Notes: generated by a model not told the origin, from the letters alone. 64,000 bases of DNA from Paenibacillus sp. HW567 (GCF_000374185.1 NZ_KB910518.1:3794669-3858668); one strand, 5' to 3'. Shown: positions 33,250 through 43,153, counted from the stretch's first letter. Translations and numbers: made by a program.

Positions 33250-35394
33250 ATGAAATCGTATTCAAAGCTTTTGACCACTCTATCGCTTTCAATGAGCATG
33301 GTACTCGGTGCCGCATTACCCGCATGGGCTTCCCCGGATACAAGCGTGAATAACAAACTTGATTACAGCACGGACGTTGTTTATCAAATTGTGACCGACC
33401 GGTTCGCAGACGGCAATTCGTCTAACAATCCGACAGGCTCTGCATTCAGCAGCGATCATTCCAATTTAAAGCTGTATTTTGGGGGAGACTGGCAGGGAAT
33501 CATCAACAAAATCAATGACGGCTACCTGACGGGTATGGGCGTTACGGCAATTTGGATTTCTCAGCCTGTGGAGAACATCACCTCTGTCATCAACTATTCC
33601 GGCGTTAACAACACAGCTTACCACGGATATTGGCCCCGGGATTTCAAAAAAACCAATGCCGCCTTCGGCAGCTTCACCGATTTTCAGAACCTGATCTCCA
33701 CGGCGCATGCGAATAACATCAAGGTCATTATCGACTTCGCTCCAAACCATACCAGCCCGGCTTCATCCACGAACGCAAGCTTTGCCGAGAACGGTAAGCT
33801 GTATAATAACGGCACGTTGCTCGGAGCTTATGGAAGCGACTCCGCGGGTTTGTTCCATCACAACGGCGGCACGGATTTTTCCACCATTGAAGACGGTATT
33901 TACAGAAACCTCTATGATCTGGCGGACATCAATCAAAATAACAGCACAATCGACAGCTATTTCAAGGAAGCCATAGACCTCTGGCTTGGCCTCGGTGTGG
34001 ACGGCATCCGGTTTGACGCAGTGAAACATATGCCATTCGGCTGGCAAAAAAGCTACGTCTCCTCCATCTATAGCAGCAGTCATCCGGTGTTCACCTTCGG
34101 CGAATGGTTCCTTGGCACTGACGAAACCAGCTCGGACAACGTCAATTTTGCCAACAACAGCGGTATGAACCTGCTTGACTTCGCATACGCTCAGGAGGTT
34201 CGGGAAGTATTCAAGGACAAATCGGAAACTATGAACGATCTCAACTCAGTGTTAGCCTCTACTGCATCCAGCTATAATTATATTAATAATATGGTAACCT
34301 TTATCGACAATCATGATATGGACCGCTTCCAGGTGGCAGGCTCCAGCACGCGGCCAACCGAACAAGCACTGGCGCTCACCCTGACATCCCGCGGAGTACC
34401 CGCCATCTACTATGGCACCGAGCAGTACATGACCGGCGTTGGTGATCCGAATAACCGGGCCATGATGACAGGGTTCAACACCAACACAACAGCTTACAAG
34501 CTGATTAAAGCCTTGGCCCCCCTGCGCAAGTCCAATCCGGCTATTGCTTACGGAACGACCACACAGCGCTGGGTCAATGACGACGTCTTCATTTATGAAC
34601 GGAAATTCGGCAAAAGCGTCGCCCTCGTTGCCATCAACCGCAACACGTCCACGCCTTATCCGATTTCGAACCTGTTATCGTCGCTGCCTGCGGGCACCTA
34701 TTCGGATGTGCTGGGTGGCCTGTTAAACGGCAATTCAATTACCGCCAGCAGCACCGGCTCCGTCTCGAATTTCACGCTTGCAGCCGGAGGAACGGCGGTT
34801 TGGCAATATGTTGCGGCAGAGACTTCGCCGGCCATCGCCAATGTAGGACCAACCATGGGCAAACCGGGCAACACTGTGACGATTGACGGCCGCGGCTTTG
34901 GCAGCACGGCGGGCACAGTCTATTTTGGCACTACGGCTGTCACCGGTTCAAACATTGTGAGCTGGGAAGACTCCCAGATTAAAGTGAAGATTCCAAGTGT
35001 CTCTGCAGGCAAGACGGCTGTATCGGTAGCCACTGCTTCCAGTACGAAGAGCAATGCTTTCAGCAATTTCAACGTGCTGACGGCCGATCAGGTCACCGTG
35101 CGCTTTAAAGTCAACAACGCCACCACAACCCTTGGAACAAGTGTATACCTGGTCGGCAATGTAGCTGAGCTTGGTGCCTGGAATACCTCTGGTGCTATTG
35201 GCCCAATGTACAACGTAGTTGAAGCCTCCTATCCAACATGGTATTTCGACGTCAGCGTACCGGCAGGGACAGCACTGCAGTTCAAGTTCATCAAGTCGAA
35301 CGGCACCACCGTCACCTGGGAAGGCGGCAGCAACCATACGTATACGTCACCAACCAGCGGCGTAAGCACAGTGACGGTCGACTGGCAGAATTAA
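33250..35394 (+). CDS. cgt: Secreted cyclomaltodextrin glucanotransferase (CGTase)
   Basis: A 714-residue extracellular enzyme that converts starch to cyclodextrins by intramolecular transglycosylation. The signal peptide ends at AWA (residue 27). The GH13 A/B domains hold DFAPNH (162-167), nucleophile Asp256 in GIRFDAVKH, acid/base Glu285 in FGEW and Asp356 in FIDNHD. Domain C, a TIG/IPT-like domain D (~528-610) and a CBM20 starch-binding domain E (~613-714, ending VTVDWQN) complete the normal five-domain CGTase. The central Tyr of NLYDLAD, which guides ring formation, is kept. It strongly resembles the P. macerans CGTase as I recall it. Its product ratio (alpha, beta, gamma) cannot be read here. 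AAAGGAG precedes the ATG. Confidence 0.96.
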   Translation: MKSYSKLLTTLSLSMSMVLGAALPAWASPDTSVNNKLDYSTDVVYQIVTDRFADGNSSNNPTGSAFSSDHSNLKLYFGGDWQGIINKINDGYLTGMGVTAIWISQPVENITSVINYSGVNNTAYHGYWPRDFKKTNAAFGSFTDFQNLISTAHANNIKVIIDFAPNHTSPASSTNASFAENGKLYNNGTLLGAYGSDSAGLFHHNGGTDFSTIEDGIYRNLYDLADINQNNSTIDSYFKEAIDLWLGLGVDGIRFDAVKHMPFGWQKSYVSSIYSSSHPVFTFGEWFLGTDETSSDNVNFANNSGMNLLDFAYAQEVREVFKDKSETMNDLNSVLASTASSYNYINNMVTFIDNHDMDRFQVAGSSTRPTEQALALTLTSRGVPAIYYGTEQYMTGVGDPNNRAMMTGFNTNTTAYKLIKALAPLRKSNPAIAYGTTTQRWVNDDVFIYERKFGKSVALVAINRNTSTPYPISNLLSSLPAGTYSDVLGGLLNGNSITASSTGSVSNFTLAAGGTAVWQYVAAETSPAIANVGPTMGKPGNTVTIDGRGFGSTAGTVYFGTTAVTGSNIVSWEDSQIKVKIPSVSAGKTAVSVATASSTKSNAFSNFNVLTADQVTVRFKVNNATTTLGTSVYLVGNVAELGAWNTSGAIGPMYNVVEASYPTWYFDVSVPAGTALQFKFIKSNGTTVTWEGGSNHTYTSPTSGVSTVTVDWQN

Positions 35395-35437
35395 ACGATA
35401 AATGCTGACTTGACCAGATATAGTTAAGCAGGAGCCG

Positions 35438-35495
35438 CTAGCACGGAATCTTCGCCGCCCATTCTCGGGCTAGGTGGAGACGCCGTGCTTTTTTA
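35438..35495 (+). terminator. Intrinsic terminator after CGTase
   Basis: GCACGG at 35440 pairs with CCGTGC, with further interrupted pairing inside (TCTTC with GGAGA-like blocks), and TTTTTTAT follows. It lies 45 nt after the stop codon. Confidence 0.7.
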
Positions 35496-35660
35496 TCTGG
35501 GAAGAGCGCTATCAGTCGAAATGTATATGCCGGAAGCCAATATGTATCGAAAAAATGAAATGCGACGACGAAGAGGAGTTTGCACAGTTGCTTACTGAGC
35601 CTAGAGATAATGCTAAATAGTACAGCCGCTGCTTCCTCATTGATCTGAGCCATTCTCAAC

Positions 35661-35978
35661 GTGATTGCACTTTGTGCACTAGACATCCATGCCGCTCTTT
35701 CGCGGCACTTCAGACGATGAAATTTCATAGAAGACCCTCAATTTGGCTTCGCCAAATTCGAGGCTTCCATAACAATGTCCTCTGTTCGGACATCGTTATT
35801 TCAGGATAGAATACTCATTGTAGGGCGGTCAATGGCATTCTATTGTATTTGGTACAATTGATTTCTGGTATTTCGGCCCTGAATGAACTTTTCACGCAAA
35901 TCTAATGTAGAGAGTGCAATAGTTTCTGTTTTCCGGTTGATTTGAAGCTAAACTGCTGCAGATAGTGCAATAGATTGG
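35661..35978. repeat. Cluster of four short interspersed repeats (about 35-40 bp each)
   Basis: Units at 35661-35690, 35839-35877, 35891-35925 (reverse) and 35945-35978 (reverse) share a core YTGYACNNNNTRCA followed by an AT-rich stretch, for example CTATTGCACTATCTGCA and CTATTGTATTTGGTACA. The same unit occurs three times at 46210-46356. They fill most of the 756-bp space between the CGTase terminator and spoVR, together with small hairpins near 35690-35810. No coding potential is convincing here. Function unknown. Confidence 0.6.
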
Positions 35979-36150
35979 TTTTAAATTCCTCAGCAAAATC
36001 CTGCCGCCCCAGAGATTATTCAGAACGTCATACCCCTCTCCTCCTCCCCATATACATAAAAAGAACAGTTCCGGGCGTTGTCGCGGAACCTTTGCGGCCT
36101 TGTCAGAATAGGTTGCAGCATACAGCCAAGCTGGAGGGGGAGATGGGATC

Positions 36151-37545
36151 ATGCCCGGAGATGAGATTAGGGCGCTGGAGCGGGCGATTGCCGAGATTAC
36201 GGAGATTGCTTCCGGGTTCGGGCTGGATTTTTACCCGATGCGTTATGAAATATGCCCTGCCGATATTATTTATACCTTCGGGGCCTACGGGATGCCTACG
36301 CGGTTCGGGCATTGGAGCTTCGGCAAGACGTTTCACAAGATGAAGTCGCAATATGATTTTGGACTCAGCAAAATCTACGAGCTTGTCATTAACTCCAATC
36401 CCTGCTATGCCTTTCTGCTGGACGGCAACTCGCTTGTCCAGAACAAGCTGATCGTGGCGCATGTGCTGGCTCACTGCGATTTTTTCAAGAACAATATGCG
36501 CTTCTCGATGTCCAACCGCGACATGGTCGAGAGCATGTCGGCTACGGCGGACCGGATCGCCGGCTATTCCGTCACCTATGGTACAGATGCGGTGGAGAGC
36601 TTCATCGACTCCGTGCTGGCCGTTCAGGAGCACATCGACCCCAGCCTGATCCAGCCGCGCAAGCTGGGCAAAACCCACCTGCTGGAAGCCAAGATGCAGG
36701 AGCGCAAGGACGCCTCATCCGGCGGCGCCGGACCGGCAAATCCTTATGATGAGCTGTGGAATCTGGATAAGGGCAATGCGGGTACCCCGGAGGCGGATTC
36801 CGCAGGCAAACGCGCCTTCCCGCCCGAGCCGGAGAAGGATATCGTCTGGTTCATCCAGCAATATTCCACGTCGCTTGAGAGCTGGCAGCGCGACATCATG
36901 ACCATGCTGCGTGACGAAATGCTCTACTTCTGGCCGCAGATGGAGACCAAGATCATGAACGAAGGCTGGGCCTCCTTCTGGCATCAGCGGATCATGCGCG
37001 AGCTGGATCTGACGCCGGAAGAGACAGTCGAATACGCCAAGCTGAATTCCGCGGTTGTGCAGCCCTCCCGCCAGAGCCTGAATCCGTATTATTTGGGGCT
37101 GAAAATCTTTGAGGACATCGAACGCCGCTGGGACCGCGATAAAATGTTCGAGGTGCGGGAGCTGGACTCTGACATCTCTTTTATCCGCAGCTATCTGTCG
37201 AAGCAGTTGGTCAATGATCTGGACTTGTACGTCTTCGAGAAGAAAGGCCCGGAATGGAAAATCACCGACAAGGCCTGGGAAAATGTCCGCGACCAGCTCG
37301 TACTCGCCCGGGTCAACGGCGGCTCGCCGTATCTTGTCATTCAGGACGCCGACTACGAGCGCAACGGCGAGCTGCTGATCGTGCACCGCTACGAGAGCAT
37401 TGAGCTGGACCTGAAATACCTGGAGCGCACGCTCCCGCATATCTATACCCTGTGGGGCCGCACCGTGCACCTGCAAACCGTGGTCGAAGACAAAAAAGCC
37501 CTTTTTACCTATGACGGCAAAAAGGTGCAGCGGAAGTTTATGTAG
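36151..37545 (+). CDS. spoVR: SpoVR family protein
   Basis: A 464-residue cytoplasmic protein of the SpoVR/YcgB family, which affects spore cortex formation in Bacillus subtilis through an unknown biochemical role. The N-terminal part has the typical [30 protein letters not shown] block and [13 protein letters not shown] with conserved His/Cys; the centre reads EGWASFWH, another family signature. The length is normal. A GGAGGGGGAG tract precedes the ATG. The prkA gene lies 5.6 kb downstream on the other strand; SpoVR-like proteins, PrkA and YhbH-like proteins are linked by co-occurrence in many bacteria. No yhbH-like gene is seen in the window. Confidence 0.9.
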   Translation: MPGDEIRALERAIAEITEIASGFGLDFYPMRYEICPADIIYTFGAYGMPTRFGHWSFGKTFHKMKSQYDFGLSKIYELVINSNPCYAFLLDGNSLVQNKLIVAHVLAHCDFFKNNMRFSMSNRDMVESMSATADRIAGYSVTYGTDAVESFIDSVLAVQEHIDPSLIQPRKLGKTHLLEAKMQERKDASSGGAGPANPYDELWNLDKGNAGTPEADSAGKRAFPPEPEKDIVWFIQQYSTSLESWQRDIMTMLRDEMLYFWPQMETKIMNEGWASFWHQRIMRELDLTPEETVEYAKLNSAVVQPSRQSLNPYYLGLKIFEDIERRWDRDKMFEVRELDSDISFIRSYLSKQLVNDLDLYVFEKKGPEWKITDKAWENVRDQLVLARVNGGSPYLVIQDADYERNGELLIVHRYESIELDLKYLERTLPHIYTLWGRTVHLQTVVEDKKALFTYDGKKVQRKFM

Positions 37546-37553
37546 TAGGGAGT

Positions 37554-37592
37554 TGGCCCGCCAGCACACGATTGTGCGCTGCGGGCCTTTTT
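37554..37592 (+). terminator. Intrinsic terminator after spoVR
   Basis: GGCCCGC and inner bases pair with GCGGGCC across a small loop, and TTTTTC follows, 9 nt past the stop. Confidence 0.85.
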
Positions 37593-37613
37593 CTGGTCGC
37601 TACCCCCAGTGAC

Positions 37614-37863
37614 CGGGAAAATAGCACACGTAAAGGCTGTGATGGTGAGAGTAACGGAGGGAATTTTGGAACTGTAGGAGCGAAAGCGTCCGCCTGAGAG
37701 TTTTCCGTAGGAAAGCTAGCATCGTAAGATAAGCTGTCTCCGGATTTAATCCGCAAGGGGATATTATAAAATAAATCCGGAGACCACAGCGGCCGGAAGT
37801 CCCAACATTCCCGCAGTTACGGCATCCACCGCACAGCCTTTGCCCCACACAACTATTTTCCCG
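37614..37863 (+). repeat. Structured intergenic element, copy C
   Basis: The ends CGGGAAAATAG (37614-37624) and CTATTTTCCCG (37853-37863) are perfect inverted repeats, with further paired blocks inside (AAAGGCTGTG with CACAGCCTTT, GTAAC with GTTAC, GAGGGAAT with ATTCCC). The conserved left motif lies at 37677-37695, a 12-bp hairpin at 37736-37747 with 37773-37784, and the conserved right motif at 37786-37802. The right end covers the stop codon of the frameshifted AraC-type gene, so that gene may owe its present 3' end to the element. Confidence 0.75.
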
Positions 37864-38780
37864 CCCGTACCCTCACCGGAACGTAAATCTCCATCACTGT
37901 ATCCACTCTCCCGTGGCAGCGTTCGTCGTAATACTCGAAATCCAGCTTGCCTTCAGCATACTCGTAGCCGCTGGCCGGGAACCATTCCTCAAAAATATAC
38001 CTCCAGGTGCTCTTAATCACCTGCACAAACGCCTCCTGATCTTTAGGTATCCACGGGCGGTGTGGTGAACACGGCGTATTCCGCCTCCGGTACCTCCGCC
38101 GTGAGCATGTCCCCGGTGACCCGGCTGAAGTCCTCCACAACCACACCCAGCAGATAAGTGGCATTGCCGCTCTCAGTGCCTGGCACACATAAGCCAACCT
38201 CTCCGTGCTTCGGCGGATTCAGAATGCCGTACATTTTCGATTCCAGATTCTCGCCTTCATAATTGCTCCAGAACGAAGCGATATCCTTCGTATACTGACC
38301 TTCCGCCACATTGGTGTGGATGCCGTAGCCCGCCACGCGGAAGCCATGTTTTTTTACAAATACAGGTTCCATCAAATAACCTCCGATTTCTAAAATAGTT
38401 CTGTCCTGATTCAGCAGAAACCCTTCCATCCGCGCCGCATATTGCGAGGGCGTATAGCCGTAAGTCTTGCGGAACGCCTTCGCGAACCCGCTCTGCGTCT
38501 CGAAGCCATAATCCAGCGCAATATCCATAATCCGTCTGCCGCTGAATAGCTCGACCGCTGCCAGGGACAGCTTCCGGCTCCGCACATACTCCATCACCGG
38601 CATGTCCTTGCACAGACTGAACACCCGGCTGAAATGATAGAGCGAATATCCAGCCTCCGCCGCAATGTCCTCGGCTGTCAGATTTTTTTTAATATTGTTC
38701 TCAATATATTCAATGCAGCGTTCAATATCTTTACTGTAATTCAAGCAGCCACCCAGCCTTTCCCCGATCGGTGATTTCAT
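37853..38780 (-). pseudogene. Frameshifted AraC-family regulator with GyrI-like domain
   Basis: The first part (38780-38043) encodes an AraC helix-turn-helix pair (AAEAGYSLYHFSRVFSL and ALDYGFETQSGFAKAFRKTYGYTPSQYA) and most of a GyrI-like effector domain, ending AVFTTPPVDT. A second frame (to 37853) continues exactly where the fold should, PKDQEAFVQVIKSTWRYIFEEWFP. The break lies at about 38043-38050, where one extra base or two missing bases shift the frame and create a TAA. Apart from this the gene looks intact, so it is either a recent pseudogene or a sequencing error. It is a distant paralogue of the regulator at 20366. Confidence 0.8.
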
Positions 38781-38917
38781 TATAGCAACTGCCCGCGCCC
38801 GGAGCTGTTCCTGTTTTGCTAAGCCGCTACAAATGTAACCTGACAGGGTGTAGTCAAGTTAATTCAGGTATAGTAAGCACTATATTCTGGATTAATTATT
38901 GAACTGGAGGAGAGTTT

Positions 38918-39403
38918 ATGGCAGCAAAAACAAAAGAACAATTAGAATTGGAATACCAGTCCTTCATCCCTTATATTGAATCGCTGGATGCCCTTGCAGA
39001 GGCAGACTGGGAAGCACCCATCGAGGCTGGCAAATGGTCATTAAAGGAGATGCTCTGCCACATCATGCTGTGGGACAAATACTTTTATGAGGAAGCTATC
39101 GCTAAAGTGAAGGAGGATCAGCCGCTGACAGTAACACATCAGAACTTCAACGAGTTCAACGCCCGGGCCGTTGAATACGCGAAGCCCCTGAACAAACAGA
39201 CGGCTATCCAGCAATTTGTGCTGTACCGGAAGAAGATTTTAGATGTCATTATGCTATCGGGTGAGGAAGAATTTGCGAAAATCCATTTGGACGGGGACCG
39301 CAAGAAATTCAGCTTCCGGGGGTATCTGAGAGACTTTATTCCGCATGACAAACACCATAAGAAGCAAATGGAGCAATACATACAGTCCATCACCGGCAAG
39401 TAA
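38918..39403 (+). CDS. DinB-fold (four-helix bundle) protein
   Basis: A 161-residue cytoplasmic protein of the DinB/DfsB-like superfamily. Two histidine-bearing motifs that normally bind a metal are visible: MLCHIMLWDKYFYEE near residue 47 and IPHDKHHKKQMEQY near 145. Family members include bacillithiol- or mycothiol-dependent transferases and stress-induced proteins, but no specific reaction can be assigned. AGGAG lies 5 nt before the ATG. It is a single gene ending at a shared bidirectional terminator. Confidence 0.78.
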   Translation: MAAKTKEQLELEYQSFIPYIESLDALAEADWEAPIEAGKWSLKEMLCHIMLWDKYFYEEAIAKVKEDQPLTVTHQNFNEFNARAVEYAKPLNKQTAIQQFVLYRKKILDVIMLSGEEEFAKIHLDGDRKKFSFRGYLRDFIPHDKHHKKQMEQYIQSITGK

Positions 39404-39450
39404 ACCCGCCAATCATAGGCAAGGTGTTCATACCAGAGGACAAGCTCTTC

Positions 39451-39499
39451 CGCAAAAAAGAAGCGTACCGCTTGTTGCAGGAGGTACGCTTCTTTGCGG
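39451..39499. terminator. Bidirectional terminator between the DinB-fold and GH105 genes
   Basis: AAGAAGCGTACC pairs with GGTACGCTTCTT, flanked by CGCAAA/TTTGCG. It lies between the convergent stops at 39403 and 39541. Confidence 0.8.
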
Positions 39500-39540
39500 T
39501 TCACTGTAGGTTACTCAAGTACAGTAATCAAACTTCCAGG

Positions 39541-40665
39541 CTAATCATCGCCATACCGCTCCACTTCAAGCGACGCCAGTAAGAATGGGGCCACCCCCAT
39601 CGGCGCATCAGACACTACGGCCTCGGAAATATAATAGTCATAGGAGCCGTTCCGGTCCTTGCTGAGACCCGCCCCGTGGCAAATCCGATGCAAATGAACG
39701 CCCTGTTCATCCTCACTGGTCAAATGCGCCAGTATCCCTTCATAGCCGTTCAGCATCGAATCTTTGAAGGAAGGCTCCAGATACCGCAGCCGCAGCCCTT
39801 TGGCCATCGCATATACAAACATGCAGGAGCCGGTGGCTTCGAGATAGTTGCCTTTGCGTCCCGCTTGATCCAGCACCTGGTACCAAGGACCAGTCTCCTT
39901 GTCCTGAACGTCCACAAGCGCTCCGCACATGCGCTGGAAAATCCCGATGATGGTTCCCCGCTGGGGATGTGTAACAGGAAAATGCTCTAGACAATCCACT
40001 ACAGCCATCGCATACCAGCCCATCGCCCGGCTCCAGAAATGGGACGACAAGCCGGTGGAGGAGTCGGCCCATTCCTGCTCCCGGGATTCATCCCAACCGT
40101 GATAGAGCAGGCCGGTGCGCGGGTCGCGGGTTCTGCGCTCAATCAGCAGCAGTTGGTGGGCGGCTTCGTGGATCAGCTCCGGGCGCTGAAATACTGCTCC
40201 ATATTCAGCAAGAAACGGCGACGCCATATACGATCCGTCCAGCCACATCTGGAAGGGATAAATCTTCTTGTGCCAGAACCCGCCTTCCGAGGTGCGGGGA
40301 TGACCGATGAGCTGAGCTACCAGCAGATGGGCCGCTTCGGCGTAGCGGGTCTCTCCGGTATTCTGGTACAGCCAGAACAGATTTTTCCCCTGGTTGATCT
40401 GGTCCAGGTTGTATTCCTCCAGCGAATAGGTACGGATGGAGCCGTCCTCTCCAATGAAGGTGTTCATATGCCGCTCCATAAATGTCAGATACTCCGGCTC
40501 TGCGAGCTGAACTCCGGCCCGGGCCACCGCCATCAGCAGCATGCCGGGGACATATGCCCAGCGTTCCAGTACAAATTCGTGCTCCCCCTCCGCATTGCGC
40601 CCGCCGAGAATTGTATCCGCGATTTTGCGGGACCACCGTACATCCGTTGCTTGAGCTAGACGCAT
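39541..40665 (-). CDS. Unsaturated rhamnogalacturonyl hydrolase (GH88/GH105, YteR-like)
   Basis: A 374-residue cytoplasmic (alpha/alpha)6-barrel enzyme that hydrates and cleaves the unsaturated galacturonyl residue left by pectin lyases. Family marks visible are WAYVPGMLLMAVARAG near residue 35, QMWLDGSYMASPFLAEYG (with the Asp likely to be catalytic in YteR-type enzymes) near 155, and SRAMGWYAMAVVDCLEHFP near 220. The length suits GH105. AGGAGG precedes the ATG. An esterase gene 42 nt upstream on the same strand and a divergent AraC regulator suggest a small plant-cell-wall operon. The exact disaccharide is unknown. Confidence 0.85.
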   Translation of the reverse strand: MRLAQATDVRWSRKIADTILGGRNAEGEHEFVLERWAYVPGMLLMAVARAGVQLAEPEYLTFMERHMNTFIGEDGSIRTYSLEEYNLDQINQGKNLFWLYQNTGETRYAEAAHLLVAQLIGHPRTSEGGFWHKKIYPFQMWLDGSYMASPFLAEYGAVFQRPELIHEAAHQLLLIERRTRDPRTGLLYHGWDESREQEWADSSTGLSSHFWSRAMGWYAMAVVDCLEHFPVTHPQRGTIIGIFQRMCGALVDVQDKETGPWYQVLDQAGRKGNYLEATGSCMFVYAMAKGLRLRYLEPSFKDSMLNGYEGILAHLTSEDEQGVHLHRICHGAGLSKDRNGSYDYYISEAVVSDAPMGVAPFLLASLEVERYGDD

Positions 40666-40707
40666 CGCTATTCCTCCTGTCGCTTGTCTGACAAGCTAAG
40701 TTCGATC

Positions 40708-41736
40708 TTATATACCGGCAAGCTGCCTCCGCAGCCAGCTAAACGCCGGTTCACCATGAATTTCATGCCCCCCTGCAAAAAAATCCGCCTCGACCCCGCG
40801 CCCTTGGCCCGCAGCTTCATAAATCTGCTGTAGCCTGGCTAAGGCTTGCCTTGCCGGGTCCGGTCCGAACAGTTGATCCGCGTCTCCCGATTCCAGGAAC
40901 AAACCGCGCGGTGCAATCAGCCCCAGCAGATCCGGCATTTCCGCCTCCAGCAGAATGCCGGGAATATAGTTATCCAGACAGTGGCTTCTGGTCAGAATGC
41001 TGTCTGCAAATGTATTGGCGTACCCGCTGACCACGGCGCAGGCAATCCGTTCGTCAAGTGCCGCCGTGAAGCCGGCCACCAGTCCTCCGCCGGAAATCCC
41101 CATAATGCCTACGCGTTCCGGGCTGACCTCAACCAGACTCTGCAGATAATCCAGCGCCCGCATGGTTTCGTAGATGCGGCAGCCGGCCATCGTCCGGCCG
41201 GCCAGCAGCAGTGCCGAAGACAGGCGGAAGCAGGAATTACGACCGGGCTCTCCGCTGGCGAGGTCCTCCTGCAGACGTCTGTCCCCGAAGCCGAGCAGCT
41301 CCGGCGCGGCGACGATGAAGCCTTGTCTCACCAGGGACACGGCAAAATCCTTATGCAGCCCCGGGTCGCCTTCCCGGTCCGAGCCGTCCGGCTCCAGACC
41401 GATGATCTCCCGGCTGCCGTAGCCGTGTCCGTGAATTGCTAGAACCGCAGGTGCGGGAGAAGAGAGCGGACGGTCCGGGATTAGGAGATAGAGCGGCATG
41501 CGCAGCCCCTCGCAGGTAGTGATCTCAACACGCCTCCGGGTATACCCGGGACAAGCTGTCTCCTCCAGAAGATCAGGCTGCAGCTCTGCATGTCTCTCCG
41601 GGAAGCCGCCCAGCCGTTCAGCAAAAGCTGCTGCCAGCCCGGCCCGCCATTCCCCGTAAGGAATGTCCTTGCGGTACGCAGAGCTGTGCGGTGCAGAATC
41701 TGTCAATTGCTTCATGTAATGCTCAAGTGGTTCCAT
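40708..41736 (-). CDS. Alpha/beta hydrolase, probable polysaccharide acetyl esterase
   Basis: A 342-residue cytoplasmic serine hydrolase. The nucleophile elbow GISGGG (near residue 215), Asp in SGDADQLFG (near 285) and His in GGHEIHG (near 325) give a complete triad. The N-terminal ~80 residues are an extra segment seen in acetyl-xylan-esterase/dienelactone-hydrolase-like proteins (abhydrolase_7 type). AAGGAGG precedes the ATG. It is first in a two-gene operon with the GH105 enzyme, so removal of acetyl groups from rhamnogalacturonan or related oligosaccharides is a reasonable inference. There is no signal peptide. Confidence 0.78.
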   Translation of the reverse strand: MEPLEHYMKQLTDSAPHSSAYRKDIPYGEWRAGLAAAFAERLGGFPERHAELQPDLLEETACPGYTRRRVEITTCEGLRMPLYLLIPDRPLSSPAPAVLAIHGHGYGSREIIGLEPDGSDREGDPGLHKDFAVSLVRQGFIVAAPELLGFGDRRLQEDLASGEPGRNSCFRLSSALLLAGRTMAGCRIYETMRALDYLQSLVEVSPERVGIMGISGGGLVAGFTAALDERIACAVVSGYANTFADSILTRSHCLDNYIPGILLEAEMPDLLGLIAPRGLFLESGDADQLFGPDPARQALARLQQIYEAAGQGRGVEADFFAGGHEIHGEPAFSWLRRQLAGI

Positions 41737-41835
41737 CTGAAGCCGCCTCCTTCTCCAATCCGCAATATGCAGATGCTTAATAGCCTTCAGGATACCCGCC
41801 AGCCATCACAGACAACAATTAACATGGCGGCTTCT

Positions 41836-41864
41836 TTCATATCAGCCAGTAACTATTCTATAAT
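41836..41864 (+). promoter_or_regulatory. SigmaA-type promoter of the divergent AraC gene
   Basis: TTCATA, a 17-nt spacer and TATAAT lie 33 nt upstream of the AraC-type gene and face away from the esterase/GH105 operon. Confidence 0.6.
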
Positions 41865-41897
41865 AACCTTAACGCTTCGGAAGAGATGGGGAGATTC

Positions 41898-42737
41898 ATG
41901 AATAGCGTGAGCAGCGTAAGTCCCAAATATTATATAGAAGAAGAACGGTTCAGCATCCAGCACATGAAACGCAAGGGGGTTACCGCCATGCCCCGGCCCC
42001 ACAGCCATGAGCTGACCGAGCTGTACTACCTCACAGAAGGTGAGCGCGTATACTTCGTAGACGACCGGGTGGTTACGGTTCATAAAGGCGAGCTGATCCT
42101 CATCCCCGGCCGGGAGCTTCATGCTACCTCAAGCTCCGAAATCGCTGAATTCGAACGGATTCTGATTAATTATGATCCGGGCCTGCTGCCTGCTCCGCTC
42201 CAGACCGAGGCCCAATGGTTCCAGCACCCCAGGTACCGCCTGTTCAGACTGACCCTGCGCGAGCAGAACGAGGCGGAAGGCCTGCTGCACCGGATGCTGG
42301 AAGAATGCCGGCTCCAGCGCCCGTATTATGAGACGGCTATAGTTACACTGTTTACCGAGCTAATGCTCCTGCTTCAGCGTTCAGAGAACACCTCGCAGAC
42401 CGGGGAGACGAAACATCCGCTCCATCATCTGGTGACGGATGTTGCGACCTTTATCCGCGATCACTACCGGGAGACATTAACTCTGGAAAAGACAGCGGGG
42501 CACTTTTTCATCAGCCCCTCTTACCTGAGCCGGGTTTTCCACCGGCTGACAGGCTTTCATTTCCGGGAATACATCGTTCATGTACGCGTCAGGGAAGCCG
42601 AACGTCTCTTGGCAGGCACTTCAGTCAAAATTCAGGAGATCGCTTCTCTGGTCGGATTCGAGCATCTGTCCCATTTCAACAAGACATTCAAAAAATCTAC
42701 CGGTCTGACGCCTCTCCAATACCGGAAGGGCAGCTAA
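41898..42737 (+). CDS. AraC-family regulator with cupin sensor domain
   Basis: A regulator of about 279 residues. The N-terminal half is a cupin-like sugar-sensing domain (RPHSHELTELYYLTEGERVYFVD, then GELILIPGRELH). The C-terminal half holds the AraC helix-turn-helix pair (TLEKTAGHFFISPSYLSRVFHRLTG and IASLVGFEHLSHFNKTFKKSTG). I prefer ATG at 41898, with GGGGAG just upstream, over ATG at 41886. It is divergent from the esterase-GH105 operon and probably activates it when pectin-derived sugars are present; this is inferred from position. Confidence 0.87.
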   Translation: MNSVSSVSPKYYIEEERFSIQHMKRKGVTAMPRPHSHELTELYYLTEGERVYFVDDRVVTVHKGELILIPGRELHATSSSEIAEFERILINYDPGLLPAPLQTEAQWFQHPRYRLFRLTLREQNEAEGLLHRMLEECRLQRPYYETAIVTLFTELMLLLQRSENTSQTGETKHPLHHLVTDVATFIRDHYRETLTLEKTAGHFFISPSYLSRVFHRLTGFHFREYIVHVRVREAERLLAGTSVKIQEIASLVGFEHLSHFNKTFKKSTGLTPLQYRKGS

Positions 42738-42902
42738 CGAGCAGAATGTAAGCACAACCAATTATAGTTCGTATAAGTGTAATTTTCTTGCATTTTCCAT
42801 GCTTTATTTCTTCATTTTTACACTTCCTTGTTCAGTTATACCCTTTCACTGCTTGTAACGGAGTCACTTGTCCCTCTAAAATGGGTGTAATACGATGTTT
42901 TT

Positions 42903-42954
42903 AAAGGGGGAGAGCGTCCTCGGAAAGAGAAAGAAGCTATACACCCCCTTTTTT
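42903..42954 (+). terminator. Possible terminator downstream of the AraC gene
   Basis: AAAGGGGG pairs with CCCCCTTT over a 33-nt loop and a T-run follows. It lies 165 nt past the AraC stop in a 416-bp gap. The large loop makes it doubtful. The rest of this gap shows only an AAGTGTAA/TTACACTT inverted repeat near 42775-42830 and no convincing gene. Confidence 0.35.
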
Positions 42955-43042
42955 ATAGCTGACACCGCCTTGACCGAATACCAGAAGCAATTTTCGGAAT
43001 GGTCCGCCAAGCCGCAGCACTAACAAGGCACTGCATGTCCGA

Positions 43043-43092
43043 AAAATAAGCCACAAGAAGCGTGTCCCGCCGTTCCGGGGACACGCTTCTTC
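43043..43092 (-). terminator. Terminator after prkA
   Basis: AAGAAGCGTGTCCC pairs with GGGACACGCTTCTT (14 bp). On the minus strand TTATTTTT follows after a few bases. It lies about 60 nt past the prkA stop. Confidence 0.8.
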
Positions 43093-43153
43093 ATTGCGCT
43101 GCCGCTTGCCGAGGAGATTATTCAGGCAACCGGCAGCCGCAGCCGGCAGGGAC

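Noticed and set aside
35438..35728. Open frame of 96 codons on the minus strand after CGTase
   Set aside because: It covers the CGTase terminator and one unit of the short repeat, so the frame is a by-product of repeats.
35661..35978. CRISPR-like array made of the short repeats
   Set aside because: Units are degenerate, in both orientations and unevenly spaced, with no cas genes in the window.
42895..43023. 42-codon frame starting MFLKGESVLGKRKK
   Set aside because: No ribosome binding site and it spans a terminator-like hairpin; kept only as a remote possibility.
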